From the NCBI GenBank assembly GCA_022376515.1, contig WTXI01000022.1, positions 62,001 through 126,000 of the forward strand: a DNA stretch of 64,000 nt, in the 5' to 3' direction. The translations under genes and the position numbers were made by a program. This document shows, piece after piece, positions 1-10,841 of this stretch. Positions within the stretch are counted from its first letter, which is position 1; every line of letters begins with the position of its first letter. Source of the DNA: Lactifluus volemus. Its lineage: Eukaryota; Basidiomycota; Agaricomycetes; Russulales; Russulaceae. The notes under the pieces are model-generated. The model saw only the letters and a program-made list of their open reading frames with translations, had not been told where the DNA came from and searched no databases.

Positions 1-1129
1 TCGTAGTCGGGTGAGGATGGCACAGTAGTCTTTGATCTTGTCGTCAACTTGGCCGACCAAATTTTTTATAGTTCGCTTTCCTATAACCCATATACCTTTG
101 CGATGAATGACTAACGAGATCCGGACGACGTACCAACTTGCACATCCTCCGCATACGATCTGATAAATTTGGCACATTCAGAGACACACTCCAGCATCTC
201 ATCGAGTATTTTTGCCTGGGTAGTCGCTGGCTCCATGTTCCTCAAAATATCCGCCTCCTGTGCAAATTCAAATGTATCACGGATCGCCTTAAGTAGTGTT
301 CGGACGTTGTCGTCACGCTGAAACTGATGTAGCAAAGTCTGGCGGCAGGGTGAAAACATGGTGAAATTTTCTATCATCCAACAAGGTAAGGAGACGCACC
401 TCGGGAATCTTGGAGAGCAGACTCCATGCTAACTTCGCATGGGGGAGCAGCTGAAGAGCAGAAATCTGCTCAGTGAGGAACACGCAAAATTGATGTTAGG
501 TGTACTTCAGCGATTGGACCGACAGTGTCCATGACCCGCTTGATAGCATCAACAGCACCCTTCCAGGTTTTCACCGTATCCATAACTTCCTCAGCGGTGC
601 TGACTGCAGCAGCCAAAGAGGGACATGCGTTCGTTGACACGGCAATCGTTAAGAGGAGCGTCGCTAGATCCGTTGACTGTCCATCAGTATTGCTGAAAAC
701 AATACGATGTTCTACACGTAGGAAGCTAAGCCAGACGCATAGACAAGAACTTTACGAAATAGACGAACCGTGTCGAGGTCAGAGGGTATATCCTGCCTTC
801 CAACGAGGATGTCCGTTCGCATGTCCTTCTCGCATAAAGGGATATTGTAATACGGGAGAGCGGTTGTACAGCACTGTAGGAAACTCAATTGGACATTGGA
901 CATGGGAGTGAAAACATGACATTTTCCCACAATGGGACGAGGTTCTCATTCCATTCCACGCGTTGCGCCATGCTCCGCATAGATTTGTCTGCCGTTTGCT
1001 CTTCCCGTTGGTCACTGTAACGTAAAACTGTCTTTCTTTCCCCGGGGGCTTTCGAGACGAGGAAGATTGTGCGCCCTTAAAACTGACAGGGGATGGATAT
1101 TTAAGTACTTCTGAGAGCAGAATCACCAA
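1..1129 (-). pseudogene. Decayed C2-domain NLR (STAND) gene, 5' part
   Basis: Reading leftwards, the strand shows a C2-like segment (the block with YVTVTNGK near 1000-1030, then EKDMRTDILVGRQ near 790-840). An alpha-helical segment follows (AKLAWSLLSKIPE near 420-450, then DNVRTLLKAIRDTFEFAQEAD near 240-310). This order is typical of the region before the NACHT ATPase in agaricomycete NLR-type proteins; the ATPase itself would lie beyond position 1. The sequence closely matches the intact-looking start at 63644, which has ATG where this copy has CTG (about 1097). One base is also missing near 1045 relative to that copy, shifting the C2 frame. NLR-type proteins are thought to act in non-self recognition and cell death. 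Assignment to the family is inference from motif order; the decayed state is seen directly. Confidence 0.6.
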
Positions 1130-2290
1130 GATACGTACTGGTCATGTCGAGCCAGAGCAAGCTCGGCTGCGTTTCGGGGACCTGAGCGCTATTCAAAGAC
1201 AAATTATCTGAGAAAATCGGAGGACATCGGATGTGAGAGAGTTTAGCATACGAATTCCGTTGTACAAGAGCCATTGATATTGACGTGATGGAATCGTCTC
1301 ACACTTTCTCAAGCTCAAACGCCACATGAGGAACAAACAACAAACAAAGGACAGTGAGTCGGTCTCATGTCCTAGAAATGACCAAGGAGGAGCTGACATT
1401 GTGAATAAGTAAAGGTGAAACCAGAAATATTTCCCAACGTGTGGTACGCGACATGACATGCCACTGCACAACAACTTAGCCTCTTGCAACGAATAAGTTG
1501 GAGGCCCAGCTTGTAATGGCAGAGGGCACTTCAGTTTTTTCTTTCATTTGCGGTGTTCACGCTTACTATTTTCTGCATTTCAGTCCAAACAGGATGACCC
1601 TAGTTCAAGGAAGGTGGATTGCTCTCCACCGCACCACTGCCCGACCGCGCTGCACCACAACCTAGACCATCTCATCTCCCTGAATACCCGCTCAAAGTCC
1701 AATGCCAAGCTAGCCCACAAGTTTCCCTTGATTGGGTTCATTCATGGCTGCAAAGCGTTTACCTCCGACTCCCATTCGACCGGGTCAAGGTGAAGCATGT
1801 GTGTAAGAGTTACGGAGGTAACAGACGAAGCAAGACCTCAGGAGGTCATGGTGAACTACGAAACTCAGAGCTTGCGAAGATAACGTGTATATTTGAAAGT
1901 CGAGCCATACTCTCCTATGGGAAAGTGCACATAGGCAAATATTGGGCTAGGGGTCTCATGTAATTCTTTGGGAAATATCAAAGAAAATCTAAGTCATTGA
2001 CAGGTTGTTGGTGCACATTGGCGAAAATGGGTGACCTTTTGTACCAAGCGAACTCATACCTGATAGTCGTATTTTATGAGCCCTTCCTAGGCGGGGCCAT
2101 GCACCGTGCACTCCAGAATATGTTTGGGGCCTCCTTCCGCTCTCGTGAGCAAAGGATGGTTCGAGCACCTGGCCCTTTTAAGTTGTGTACGGAGGGTTGA
2201 CGACCTGCCGACGATCACGGAATAGATCGGCCACGGTCGGGTTCGCACCTACACCGGACTTGGGGTGCACGCTGAGGTCCGCGTTCGACG
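1130..2290. other. No recognisable gene
   Basis: Short frames on both strands show no family motif, no plausible chain of splice sites and no coding-like composition. The stretch lies between the NLR relic and the ABC relic and probably holds further decayed sequence. Confidence 0.5.
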
Positions 2291-2600
2291 TTCGGATCTT
2301 CGGCACTCTAGGACAAGCATCGATCTAAGAAAACACAACAGGATCACTCCAGCTGGGGATGTCAAGGCGAATGAAGGCGAGGAAGATGTGTGCGGAGTAG
2401 AATCGCTTGATGCGACTTTTGAAAGCAGTAGAGACCTTGGTCGTCGAAGCGGAATGGAGAACATGAATGTGTTCCGCTGCTGAACAGCCTGAGAGAACGC
2501 GTCCCCGGGCCATTTGGAAGAAGTAATGTGCGCCATCAGTAGGGGTAATGACAGGTCCAACGTGCAGAAGCTTCTCCGAGAACCTGGAATTTCATCGGCT
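2290..2600 (-). pseudogene. ABC-transporter relic (third copy)
   Basis: The minus strand translates around 2330-2510 to a stretch with KVSTA, then IKRFYSAHIF, then RLDIPSWSDP. The same motifs stand in the same order in the ABC gene at 55664 (KVSTA, VKRFYSAHIF, RLDVPTWDDP). Upstream, near 2570-2600, the bases CCAGGTTCTCGGAGAAGCT match the start of the corresponding exon of that gene near 56064. The nucleotide-binding domain, N-terminus and start are not found nearby. This is a fragment only, oriented opposite to the two larger copies at the other end of the window. Confidence 0.7.
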
Positions 2601-3109
2601 GGCCGTCACATGACGGGCAGAAAGGAAGATACTTTAGGTAGATGTCTTTGCTAGCTTTGTCAGAGCAGCTGCAAAAAATGATCCGATTCCACAGGCGCTG
2701 CGGTTGAGAAGGTTGCTTCTAGTAGCCAATTCCTAGACTCAATTTGTCCATAGGTCACTCTCAGTTTGTGCCAAAACAGGCTGGGCTGATAGTCTTTCCA
2801 CACCATCAGTACTGCCCCAGAACAGTTGTGAAATCGTTGGATTATTTGTCCAAACGTAACCCACCCATCTCTTGGCGCAACGTAGGTTCTTCCCAGACCA
2901 GTTTGGATGACTTTGACCCTTGCTCGCCTCTTGTAAATTTTAATTTTTATGTCTCCTTGACCAGTACGCCATCATCGATGCCAACCTGATGAGTCAGTTG
3001 ATGACTAAGTTAGGCTAAGGGACATGTCGTGGGAATGCTGAGTAATTTGACTTTTAGCTGCACTAACGCTCATCTTCTCAAAGTTCACTTTCATACAAGT
3101 ACCTCCATA
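2601..3109. other. 5' flank of U2AF35; nothing else seen
   Basis: No coding signal was found. The last few hundred bases presumably hold the promoter and leader of the U2AF35 gene starting at 3110. Confidence 0.4.
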
Positions 3110-4027
3110 ATGGCCTCGCATCTCGTAGGTTCTTCTCGATTCAATTTACTCCGTGTTGCTCACATTCCTTCTTCACCAAAGGCGAACATCTTTGGTACAG
3201 AGCAGGACCGTGTGAATTGCTCGTTCTACTACAAGGTATGTGATCTTTCATAGCTTATTGTCACTTGTATGCTGAACATAATCTCTCAGATCGGTGCTTG
3301 TCGGCACGGAGACCGTTGCTCTCGAAAGCATATCAAACCACCATTCTCACAGACCATTCTCCTGCCGAATGTTTATCATAACCCGGCTCATGACCCAGTC
3401 TGCAAGCTCTCCGAGAAGGAGCTCCAGGAAGGGTTCGACGCCATTTACGAAGATTTGTATTGTGAACTCGCAAAGTTTGGTCATCTTGTCGAACTTCATG
3501 TACGTCAAAAGATGACTCGTCTACTCAAAACTGACTTGCTGAACTTGCGCTCGATAGGTGTGTGACAATGTCGGCGATCATTTGATAGGCAACGTTTATG
3601 CACGCTACGAATGGGAGACCGAAGCACAGGTTGCAGTCGACAACTTGAATGATCGCTGGTATGCCGGTGCGTATCTTTTTGTTTTTTGTTTTTGCCATTT
3701 CATGGATTCGCCTTCTCCACAGGCCGGCCGCTATACGCCGAACTCTCTCCCGTCACGGACTTCCGCGAAGCCTGCTGCCGACAGAACGAAAATGGCGAGT
3801 GCAACCGTGGCGGGTTCTGCAACTTTATGCACCTTCGCCTCGCGTCCAAGGAGCTCGTTTCTTCTTTGCGCCACGGCCAGCGCGTTGAGCGCCGGCTTCA
3901 TCCACCGAAGAGCCAAGGCGGTGGAGGCGGTTGGGAACCCTCGAGACGTGAGGCCGGTCGGGGACGGAGCGCTAGCCCGAGGCGTAGTGGAGGTGGCAAT
4001 GGTGAAGATAGGTGGACGCGTAAATAG
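3110..4027 (+). CDS. U2AF1: U2 snRNP auxiliary factor small subunit (U2AF35)
   Basis: Small subunit of the U2AF heterodimer, which recognises the AG of the 3' splice site in the nucleus. Five exons are clear: 3110-3124, 3182-3235, 3290-3499, 3558-3666 and 3723-4027, giving 230 residues. Exon 1 encodes only MASHL and joins to ANIFGTEQDRVNCSFYYK. The first CCCH zinc finger follows (C-FYYKIGAC-RHGDRC-SRKH), then a U2AF-homology RRM (VCDNVGDHLIGNVYARYEWE, near residues 65-145), the second CCCH finger (CCRQNENGECNRGGFCNFMH) and a short Gly/Arg/Ser-rich tail ending at TAG. Introns are 54-58 bp with GT-AG ends. The first is 57 bp, in phase and without stops, so a naive frame reads through it. The gene converges on ALG14, with about 380 bp of non-coding sequence between the stops. 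Confidence 0.95.
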
Positions 4028-4406
4028 GCCACGCCACGGATACGTATGTTAGAACTTCGATTGCGACGTTGGGCCCTTTGATGCAACTTGACAGATAGAC
4101 GAAGTATTGTGTACTTTGCTTGTTGTTTGGCATTCAATAATTGCATGCTTAGCGTTCAACTTTCAACCTTGAGGTTTGGTTTGGTATATGTGATGATCAA
4201 CCAGAAGTTGCTATTCTTGTCGTCATGGAAGACGATCTCAACTGTACGATCACAAGCCAGTGCCACAGGTATCTTGCTCTCCACATTCTATCCAAACGAT
4301 TACGTACAATAAGGGTTGCAACAAATATGAATGGCTAGCGTGAGGTATAATTTATCCACGAGGAAGATAACTCTGGGGATGTCAAGTATAAATGTCGCGT
4401 CATCAT

Positions 4407-5328
4407 TCAAACAAGCCAGCCATGGCACTCGCCACGCCCACCATCCTGCAACAACTCGGGCCATTGCACGATGAATCTAGTATCAAGTCAAAATATTGGA
4501 GGTAACAGCGAGAGCAACACACACATACCTGTCCACAATGGGACGTAGCAACTTTCCGGTCAACGAGAGCGTTCTAACGCGCGCAAAGGTCTCGACATAG
4601 AAGAGTCTCGGCGACGGCAGTCCCAAGAACTACAGAACGAAAGCGTCAACGGTAGTGGACGGACTGGAATCATGGAACCTACCCGATTGACGTATACAGC
4701 CACACAGAGCACGAAGCATGTCCCCGGTCCGTTCAGGAGGAGGACATCAAAACTTGAGGAATGACCAGGAAGCCGCGGGGCGAGGGTGACATGATACAGG
4801 GCGGATAGTAGCGAACGTATCATCGCGAGGGGGATGGTGAGCGTGTTTTGGTGCACTCTCCGAGCGCGGGGAATGGTGATGATCTGGTACCCGCCGATCT
4901 CAATTTCGAGTGCTATATTCAAACCCCAGAATTAGTTCGATAGGAAGAAAAAAAAAAGCAGGTAAAGAACTCGCAAGAGATGGTGTAGAAGCGGCTTTGA
5001 GCCGCTCCAATGCGACGACCTTTTGCTCGCTGAGTGAGTCCCCTTCGCTCACCAGGTACGTCCTCGGACTATAACGTGAAAAGTCGAGAGCAGATATAAG
5101 TGATAGGGCCTCGCTGCTGTGACCACCTGTAGTCTTGAGCGTAAGGGGTTAAGACCGAAACAGACTACGATGAACTTTGCCTGAGCCAAGGAAGACAGCG
5201 AGATGGCAGGTTTCTTTGCTACCCCTTCTACGGGGAACATTCTCCCTCGAAGCCATGATGGAACGTTGGCATATTCTTGCAATAACAACGCAGATGACCA
5301 TCAATGGTAGCCAAACTAAGGGCTGCAT
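4407..5328 (-). CDS. ALG14: UDP-GlcNAc transferase subunit ALG14
   Basis: Membrane anchor of the Alg13/Alg14 enzyme, which adds the second GlcNAc to dolichol-PP-GlcNAc on the cytosolic ER face. ATG at 5328 opens with a hydrophobic anchor (VWLPLMVICVVIARIC). Then come HLAVFLGSG joined to GHSSEALSL, SRYSPRTYLVSEGDSLSEQK, PRARRVHQN, the LLLNGPGTC motif, and FYVETFARVRTLSLTGKLL followed by VDRFIVQWPEL, all Alg14 hallmarks. The frame ends at TGA 4407-4409. Intron 1 (5127-5180, 54 bp) has a GC donor (CAG|GCAAAG) and AG acceptor; it is the only join seen that restores GSGGHS. A second intron near 4930-4970 has a weak donor (GTTCTT); two more lie near 4645-4680 and 4475-4530. Its start faces APC8 across a 375-bp shared upstream region (5329-5703). 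Confidence 0.92.
5127..5180 (-). other. GC-AG intron in ALG14
   Basis: Splicing GGC TCA G | GT GGT CAC joins the conserved glycine-rich loop GSGGHS in frame. The donor reads CAG|GCAAAG and the acceptor CTACAG|G. No GT donor in the vicinity keeps the motif, and the 54-bp length matches other introns here. Confidence 0.8.
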
Positions 5329-5703
5329 GCTCTAGCGATGTTATACGGCCACTAGCACAGCAGATGATAGAGAGGTCCCCAAACCAATTATTACTTGATT
5401 ACTGTTGTCACTGTTCCGAAGAATAAGCGAAAGGAAGTGTCAAGTGATACATGTGCGGTTTAGATGGAGGGAGTGCAAGTCACCCGCATGTCAGCTCTGC
5501 CAGTTCCGCGACAAGCGCCCAACCCGTCAGCGCGACAGCCTCGCCGCCTGGCTGCTCTTTGATTTTTCCTTGCCTCTTTTTATTACTATTTTGTGGTCGA
5601 CCTTTGAAACCACGCCGTCAGTCGTGAAAAGACTTTTGTATGTAATCGTAATCACGAATTTTCAGCTTGTTGATTGAGCTCTTTTAGCTGTCTACTACTT
5701 GCC

Positions 5704-8051
5704 ATGTCCGCGACCGTCATGACCATCGACGGAGAAATGATTGACGACCTCCGCAAAGCGATCAATGATTGTGCAGACCGCGGCTTGCAACACGCCTCCA
5801 AGTGGTATGCTAAGCTCACTCGTTGCTGTTAGGCTTCATTGCACCGCTCTAACGACACACTCGGAGGGCTGCTGAGCTCCTTGCAGCTCTTTCCCCCACC
5901 AAACGTCGTCCTCGCCAAGACCTCCTCTCCTTCGTATCCGTATCTTCAACTCCCGCACGGACAGCACCCGTGCCCGCGCCCGCTGTTGCGCCTTCCGGTG
6001 GTGCTTCTCTGCCTTCGGCGACCTCATTCCCTCCCTCCCACCCGGATGCCCCTCTCGCCAGTGCCGTAGACTCACGCGTGCCGCCAGAGGAACTCGCGCT
6101 TGAGTTTGATGAGGAAGATGTCTTGTCTGCGGGGATGGCCCATTTTCGCTGTCGCGAGTTTGCTCGGGCGGCCCACGCTTTGAGCGCGTGCTCGAGTGCC
6201 AAGGGTCGGTTCCTATGGCTATATAGCCAATATCTGGTACGTCCTTGGGATCTGTCTCTGGGAGGTGTCGTAGTGGTAATACAACTGCAAGAAAGGCCCA
6301 CGAGAAGACCGCTCTCAGAGATTGGAATAAGCTCGACAGTACGTCTGACAAAGAAAAGATTTGACCTCGGTGACATTGGCGGCGTGTAGTGGATCGAAGT
6401 CAACCTGCGGTGCCAGTCAACTCAAACCTCCTGACATTATACGACACAGCCACGTCCTTTAAAAAGGCTACAGATCCATGGTTACTTTTTCTGTACGGTT
6501 ATTCCTTCTACCTTTGTTATTGCTAAGGGCTCAGTACGATGCTTTAGCCGTGGTCTCCTACTCTATCGCCTCAACCGGAGAGAAGAGGCTATAGAGTGCA
6601 CTCTGCTCTCCCTTCAACGATATCTTTGGAATTGGTCCGCTTGGGACCTCCTCAGCAACCTCGTCAATGACGGGGAAGAAGTAGGCGTCCGGTGTTGTTA
6701 GTCCTGGCCAACCTGCTTATTGCTCCTTTTAGCTTTTTTCTCTGCTCCCACTCTTGCCAATACCGTCGACTCATCCGCTAGTCCATTTGTTCCAAATACG
6801 CACACTCAATGCACTCCACCAACCCTCCGAAAACGAACTCGGCCTTTGTGACCGCCTTCTTGGTCCAGATAACTTCCCAAAAAGTCTGTGGATCATGAGC
6901 CTTCGTGCTAACGTACTCTACCATCTGCATGGTAAGCCATTCCACCCTTTTCTCATTGATGCTCACCAATGGAAAGTCCATTCCAAGATTTTCCCGCCGC
7001 AGAGCAACAGTTTGAAAAGATCCTGAAGATTGACCCGTGCCGAATTGATGACATTGACGTCTACTCTAACATACTGTATGTTACGGAGAACCGTCTGACA
7101 CTTTCTAAGCTCGCACATGACTTTCTTGCCCTTGACAAAGACCGTCCAGAAGTGTGCTGTCTCGTCGGTACGTTTCCCCCTTCCCCTTCCCTGAATAATA
7201 AAGCAACTTGGGGAAATGGGTAGGGAACCACTACTCCTTGAGAGCTGAGCATGAAAAGGCCATTCGATACTTTAGGCGTGCTACGCAGCTTGATCGGACA
7301 TACCTCTCCGCTTGGACACTCATGGGCCACGAATACGTCGAGATGAAGAACTCGCATGCGGCAATTGAAGCGTATCGCCGTGCCGTAGACGTGAATAGGA
7401 AGGACTACCGTGCGTGGTATGGGCTCGGGCAAGCCTACGAGCTCCTCAATATGCATCAGTATGCTCTTCATTATTATCAGCACGCAACAGCATTACGGTT
7501 CGTCACTGTGGTACCCAGAGGTGATCAATTTCTTACATTTATGTGTCGAAAGCCCGTATGATGTCCGGCTGTGGCAAGCACAAGGCGCGAGCTATCAGGA
7601 GATGGGTAGACTACGCGAGGCTGTCAAGTGCTTGGAGAGAGCCTTACTTGGCGCTGACGCCAATGAGATTGCGATCGCACTCAAATTGGCAGGCATACAT
7701 CACGATCTCGACGAGACCTCGGATGCGGTTACATATCATCGACGGGTCATTGATATCTCCCGTGCCATGCGTATGTCGTCGTTTCACATCCCCACATCCC
7801 CAAGTGATGACGATAAATTGGCAGACAAACCTGTGGCAGAGTGGGCCCGCTCTGCCATGTATGTTGCCCAATACCACTATATGTCGGATGGAGGGGATCT
7901 TGAACTTGCAAGGGATTTACTGGAGAAGGTTGCGGTGAGCAACTCGGAGGATGCGGACTCTGCGGCAGACTTGGTGAAGAAAGTGAAAGGAGCTATAGGA
8001 AGGAAGGAGGGCGAAGGGGTGAAAGAGGAATCATCGAGTGTTGAAATGTAG
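5704..8051 (+). CDS. CDC23: Anaphase-promoting complex subunit 8 (Cdc23)
   Basis: TPR scaffold subunit of the APC/C ubiquitin ligase, which drives anaphase and mitotic exit in the nucleus. ATG at 5704 gives [20 protein letters not shown]. Exon 1 ends 5804, and the 62-bp intron ending 5866 restores [18 protein letters not shown]. After a Pro/Ala/Ser-rich spacer come [46 protein letters not shown], then canonical TPRs: [53 protein letters not shown] and [12 protein letters not shown] (about 7240-7660). The protein ends in an acidic/Ser tail at TAG 8051. About ten exons are needed and the joins I traced keep frame, so the gene looks intact. It is followed within 100 bp by the GLTSCR1-domain gene on the same strand. 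Confidence 0.92.
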
Positions 8052-8144
8052 AATTGCCAGTGAACGTGTGTGAATCTGACTGACTTGAGGTCACGGGGAT
8101 TTACAACTGCCAAATTTTGACGTAGGCATAAAGAGGCAGAACCA

Positions 8145-9693
8145 ATGTCAAACTTCTCTCAATCTCAATCTCTTTCTGCATCAACCTCAGAACCTATTCA
8201 GTCCCATGATCCCTCCTCTCTTTCCCTCACACCAGCACTTACTCCCTGTGCCCAATCAATCCCCTCTACTAGTACTTCCACCTTAAACAATATCCCCCCT
8301 CCGGATCTACCATCTTCCAGTCGCTTGCACCGACGGAGGCCACCCGTAGTTCCTTTAACCCCTCACGAAGAAACCACTTCTTCGCGGGTGTTGGCGAGGT
8401 ACGTCCCAAGACGAGGTCGCTCATGGTCGTACAACATGTAAAAAAAATATCTCATCTAGAGTTGCTGCCCGCTTGACCAGCGACCACATCTCCGTGCTCT
8501 TCCCCGATGTCGATACACCATTTCGGGATATCGACGACGTGATAGACCGTTTGCTCCCGTACCATGTTTTTCAACACCCCAAGGAGGACCTCCCAAGGTG
8601 GCCAAGGGCAAAGGCAAAGCAACGGAAACAGAGATACTCCAGAATGAACTTGCGGGTGCGTCCTTTTTTTTCTGGTTAAAAATACCGCTTCTTCGCTCAC
8701 AATTGACTCAGAAACCAAGTTTGCACTAGAGTGCTTCAAGCGCCGTCGGGCACTCGAGGAACGCTTTCGTCGCGCTCGGACAAGGTCTGGCAAGGCAGGT
8801 TACCTCGCATACATATTCACCTCCACCAATTACTTACTACCCTGCTTCAGCGCACTGCGTCCGATGACCAAGCGTATTTTCTCGAACGACAAATGATCGA
8901 GTCTGAACGCGCCGAACATACCGCACTGACGACAGAGTTACGCAACTCGAAAGCCCAGCTGGAGCATCTCACGCGTTTGCAGCGAGCCGCCGCCGCGCAG
9001 CGCACAAACTATTATCCTTCTGCAGCTCCCGTCTACGCACACCACTACCGTGCTTACCATTATCCCTATGCCCAAACCTACGGGGCGCCGACAGGGTCGG
9101 CCAGTACCAGCCAGGGCTATCCCTATTCCGTCCCGCTCAATTCTACCATCACGCAGTATGTTCCCCCAGTCATCTCATCCGCCAAAGCGCTATCTGTTCC
9201 TTCCACACCGACGATGACGACGTCACCATCAACGCCCGCCTCTAGCGCACAAGCCCCAGCGCCCACAACCCCTGCTCCTATGTCCACTTCGATCCCTGTC
9301 CAGCTTCCTCTCACGTCGTTGCCAACACTACATGCTCTGGGCATCGTACCCGTTCCTATACAGTCCTTGACGGCTAAATCACCTACACCGCCTGCGGTCT
9401 TGCGTGGTACATCAGCCAACGGCGCTATGCTTAGCCTTGAAATAAATGTCTCACTGCTCCAGGCCGCTCAAATGAGTGGACTGGCCCTCGTGCTGAACTC
9501 GATTATGCGGGGCTCGAGCAGTACAGCCAGTGGAGAAGTGCCGCCACATGCGCAAGTGGGCGCTCCATACACATACCCTTACGCCGCGGTGCAGCCATCG
9601 GCCACAGCGGCTGCAGAGACCTCGTCAACGTCAACGACTGCTGAACAAAAAACAGCCGCAGCCCAGCCCCCAGAAGAGGAAGAGAAAACTTGA
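8145..9693 (+). CDS. GLTSCR1-domain protein (SWI/SNF-associated)
   Basis: The conserved block LTSDHISVLFPDVDTPFRD, then DRLLPYHVFQHPKEDL, then TKFALECFKRRR followed by LEERFRRARTRSGK, matches the GLTSCR1 domain of animal BICRA/BICRAL, subunits of non-canonical SWI/SNF remodellers. Exon 1 (8145-8398) is Ser/Pro/Thr-rich. Intron 8399-8459 joins to AARLTSD. The long C-terminus (8851-9693) begins with a coiled-coil-like ERQMIESERAEHTALTTEL and continues as low-complexity Tyr/Pro/Ser/Thr/Ala sequence. Two oddities: the expected frame changes by one base near 8592-8596 (KEDLP to KVAKGKGKATETEILQ), and the last intron needs a GC donor at 8795. A splice using acceptor 8720 avoids the shift but loses conserved residues. 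Role in chromatin remodelling is inferred from the domain. Confidence 0.75.
8795..8850 (+). other. Probable GC-AG intron in the GLTSCR1-domain gene
   Basis: The exon ending GGC AAG must join to CGC ACT GCG at 8851 to stay in frame with the stop at 9693. The nearby GT donor (8799) shifts frame into a stop. AAG|GCAGGT at 8795 gives a 56-bp intron in frame. Confidence 0.55.
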
Positions 9694-10453
9694 ATGATGG
9701 GACATCGAACCCGTCCTTACTCTACTGCGTCTGTAATTATTCATGCTTATTTATTGACATTTTCCTGATGTGTGAGCTAGTCAGCTTGCTCCTCGAGTGA
9801 GCAGATATTATGCTTGGTACTGGGTGCTTCAAGGCTATCGCCAACACTCTCAAACAGGATTTGAAAAACCATCACTGTTGAATGTAACAATGAAGTGATG
9901 GACCTACGGTGCAGCAAAAACGCGGACAGTACAACTTCCCAGAATCTAAAATAGACGCCCAACTCTGGAGGCAATTTGGATAGGCAATGAACTTTGCCTC
10001 GCATTGATTGAACGGTTCAACTACTGGGGTAGACACTGCATTGAATTACATACATATCAGACGCGTAGCTTGCCAGAGATGATTCAGCCACTACAAAGCA
10101 TACATTTATCTTTTACTTTCAAACGATTCTGCGATCCTGAAGATGATCACATCTCAGTGGACTGCCAGCCTGGGTGAAAACTCGGAGAGCCCCGACGAGC
10201 TGAACGAGAGTTTGAAAATCATTGAGCGACACAAGATCATGAAATTTACCTTGCTTGCAAGGTCTATGCGCCCGTAATCACGCCCGCTGATGACAGGGGT
10301 AAGTTACGGTCCTTCCGTCCTTTTTCGTGACGATAGCCTGCCTTTCCTGTTCATTCCGCACAAAAAAAAACCATATGCGGTGGCCTTAACGAGTATGTTT
10401 TGTGACGTGTTACTGTCACTCCGATATGTTTTTTCTGCATGCTTTTTCAATTG
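9694..10453. other. Gene-free spacer left of the copia insertion
   Basis: No gene is recognised. A short palindrome-like motif CCTTGCTTGCAAGG stands at 10249-10262; its reverse complement occurs near 18929. The left target-site duplication follows. Confidence 0.5.
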
Positions 10454-10458
10454 ATATC
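10454..10458. repeat. Target-site duplication, left (ATATC)
   Basis: ATATC directly precedes the LTR and is repeated directly after the other LTR at 16167-16171. Five bp is the usual copia target duplication. Confidence 0.9.
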
Positions 10459-10625
10459 TAAAGGAAAGTGAACTGTGACACCATCACGCTGTGATGGTAA
10501 GGGAGAAGAGAATAATCTTGTTACACCTCAAAGTGTTCTGTTTAAGTACTTGTACAACTCGGATAAGACATGTGATAATGATAATGACGTGCGATGCCAG
10601 TGACGTCACATCACAGACGTCAATA
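10459..10625 (-). repeat. 3' LTR of the copia element
   Basis: 167 bp, identical by eye to 16000-16166. On the element's strand it begins TATTGACG and ends CCTTTA, so the termini are TA...TA and not the usual TG...CA. Confidence 0.93.
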
Positions 10626-10634
10626 CTCCTCCTC
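10626..10634 (-). other. Polypurine tract (plus-strand primer)
   Basis: On the element's strand GAGGAGGAG directly abuts the 3' LTR, the expected place for the RNase H-resistant purine primer. Confidence 0.75.
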
Positions 10635-10670
10635 ATCGTGCGTAACCTACACTCGTGTAATCAACAAAAA

Positions 10671-10783
10671 GTAAAGGTGCCATGAGGCGGGAGAAAGTGA
10701 AGACGCAGCCATGAGTGTGCGTAGGAGATACAATCAAAGGTAAAGGTGCCATGAGGCGGGAGAAAGTGAAGACGCAGCCATGA
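10671..10783. repeat. Tandem duplication, 69-bp period, in the copia 3' UTR
   Basis: A block starting GTAAAGGTGCCATGAGGCGG occurs at 10671 and again at 10740, with about 45 identical bases each time. It lies between the stop of the Gag-Pol frame and the polypurine tract. Confidence 0.85.
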
Positions 10784-10841
10784 GGTGGCGGGTGAAGAAA
10801 AAGGTATACCATTCATCTGCTCCTCCTCAGCGGGAACACGT

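Noticed and set aside
1548..1963. Overlapping plus-strand frames of 81 and 114 codons
   Set aside because: No motif, no splice context and no paralogue in the window.
5836..6403. Two minus-strand frames of 171 and 184 codons
   Set aside because: Antisense of the first large APC8 exon; no homology features and no splice logic.
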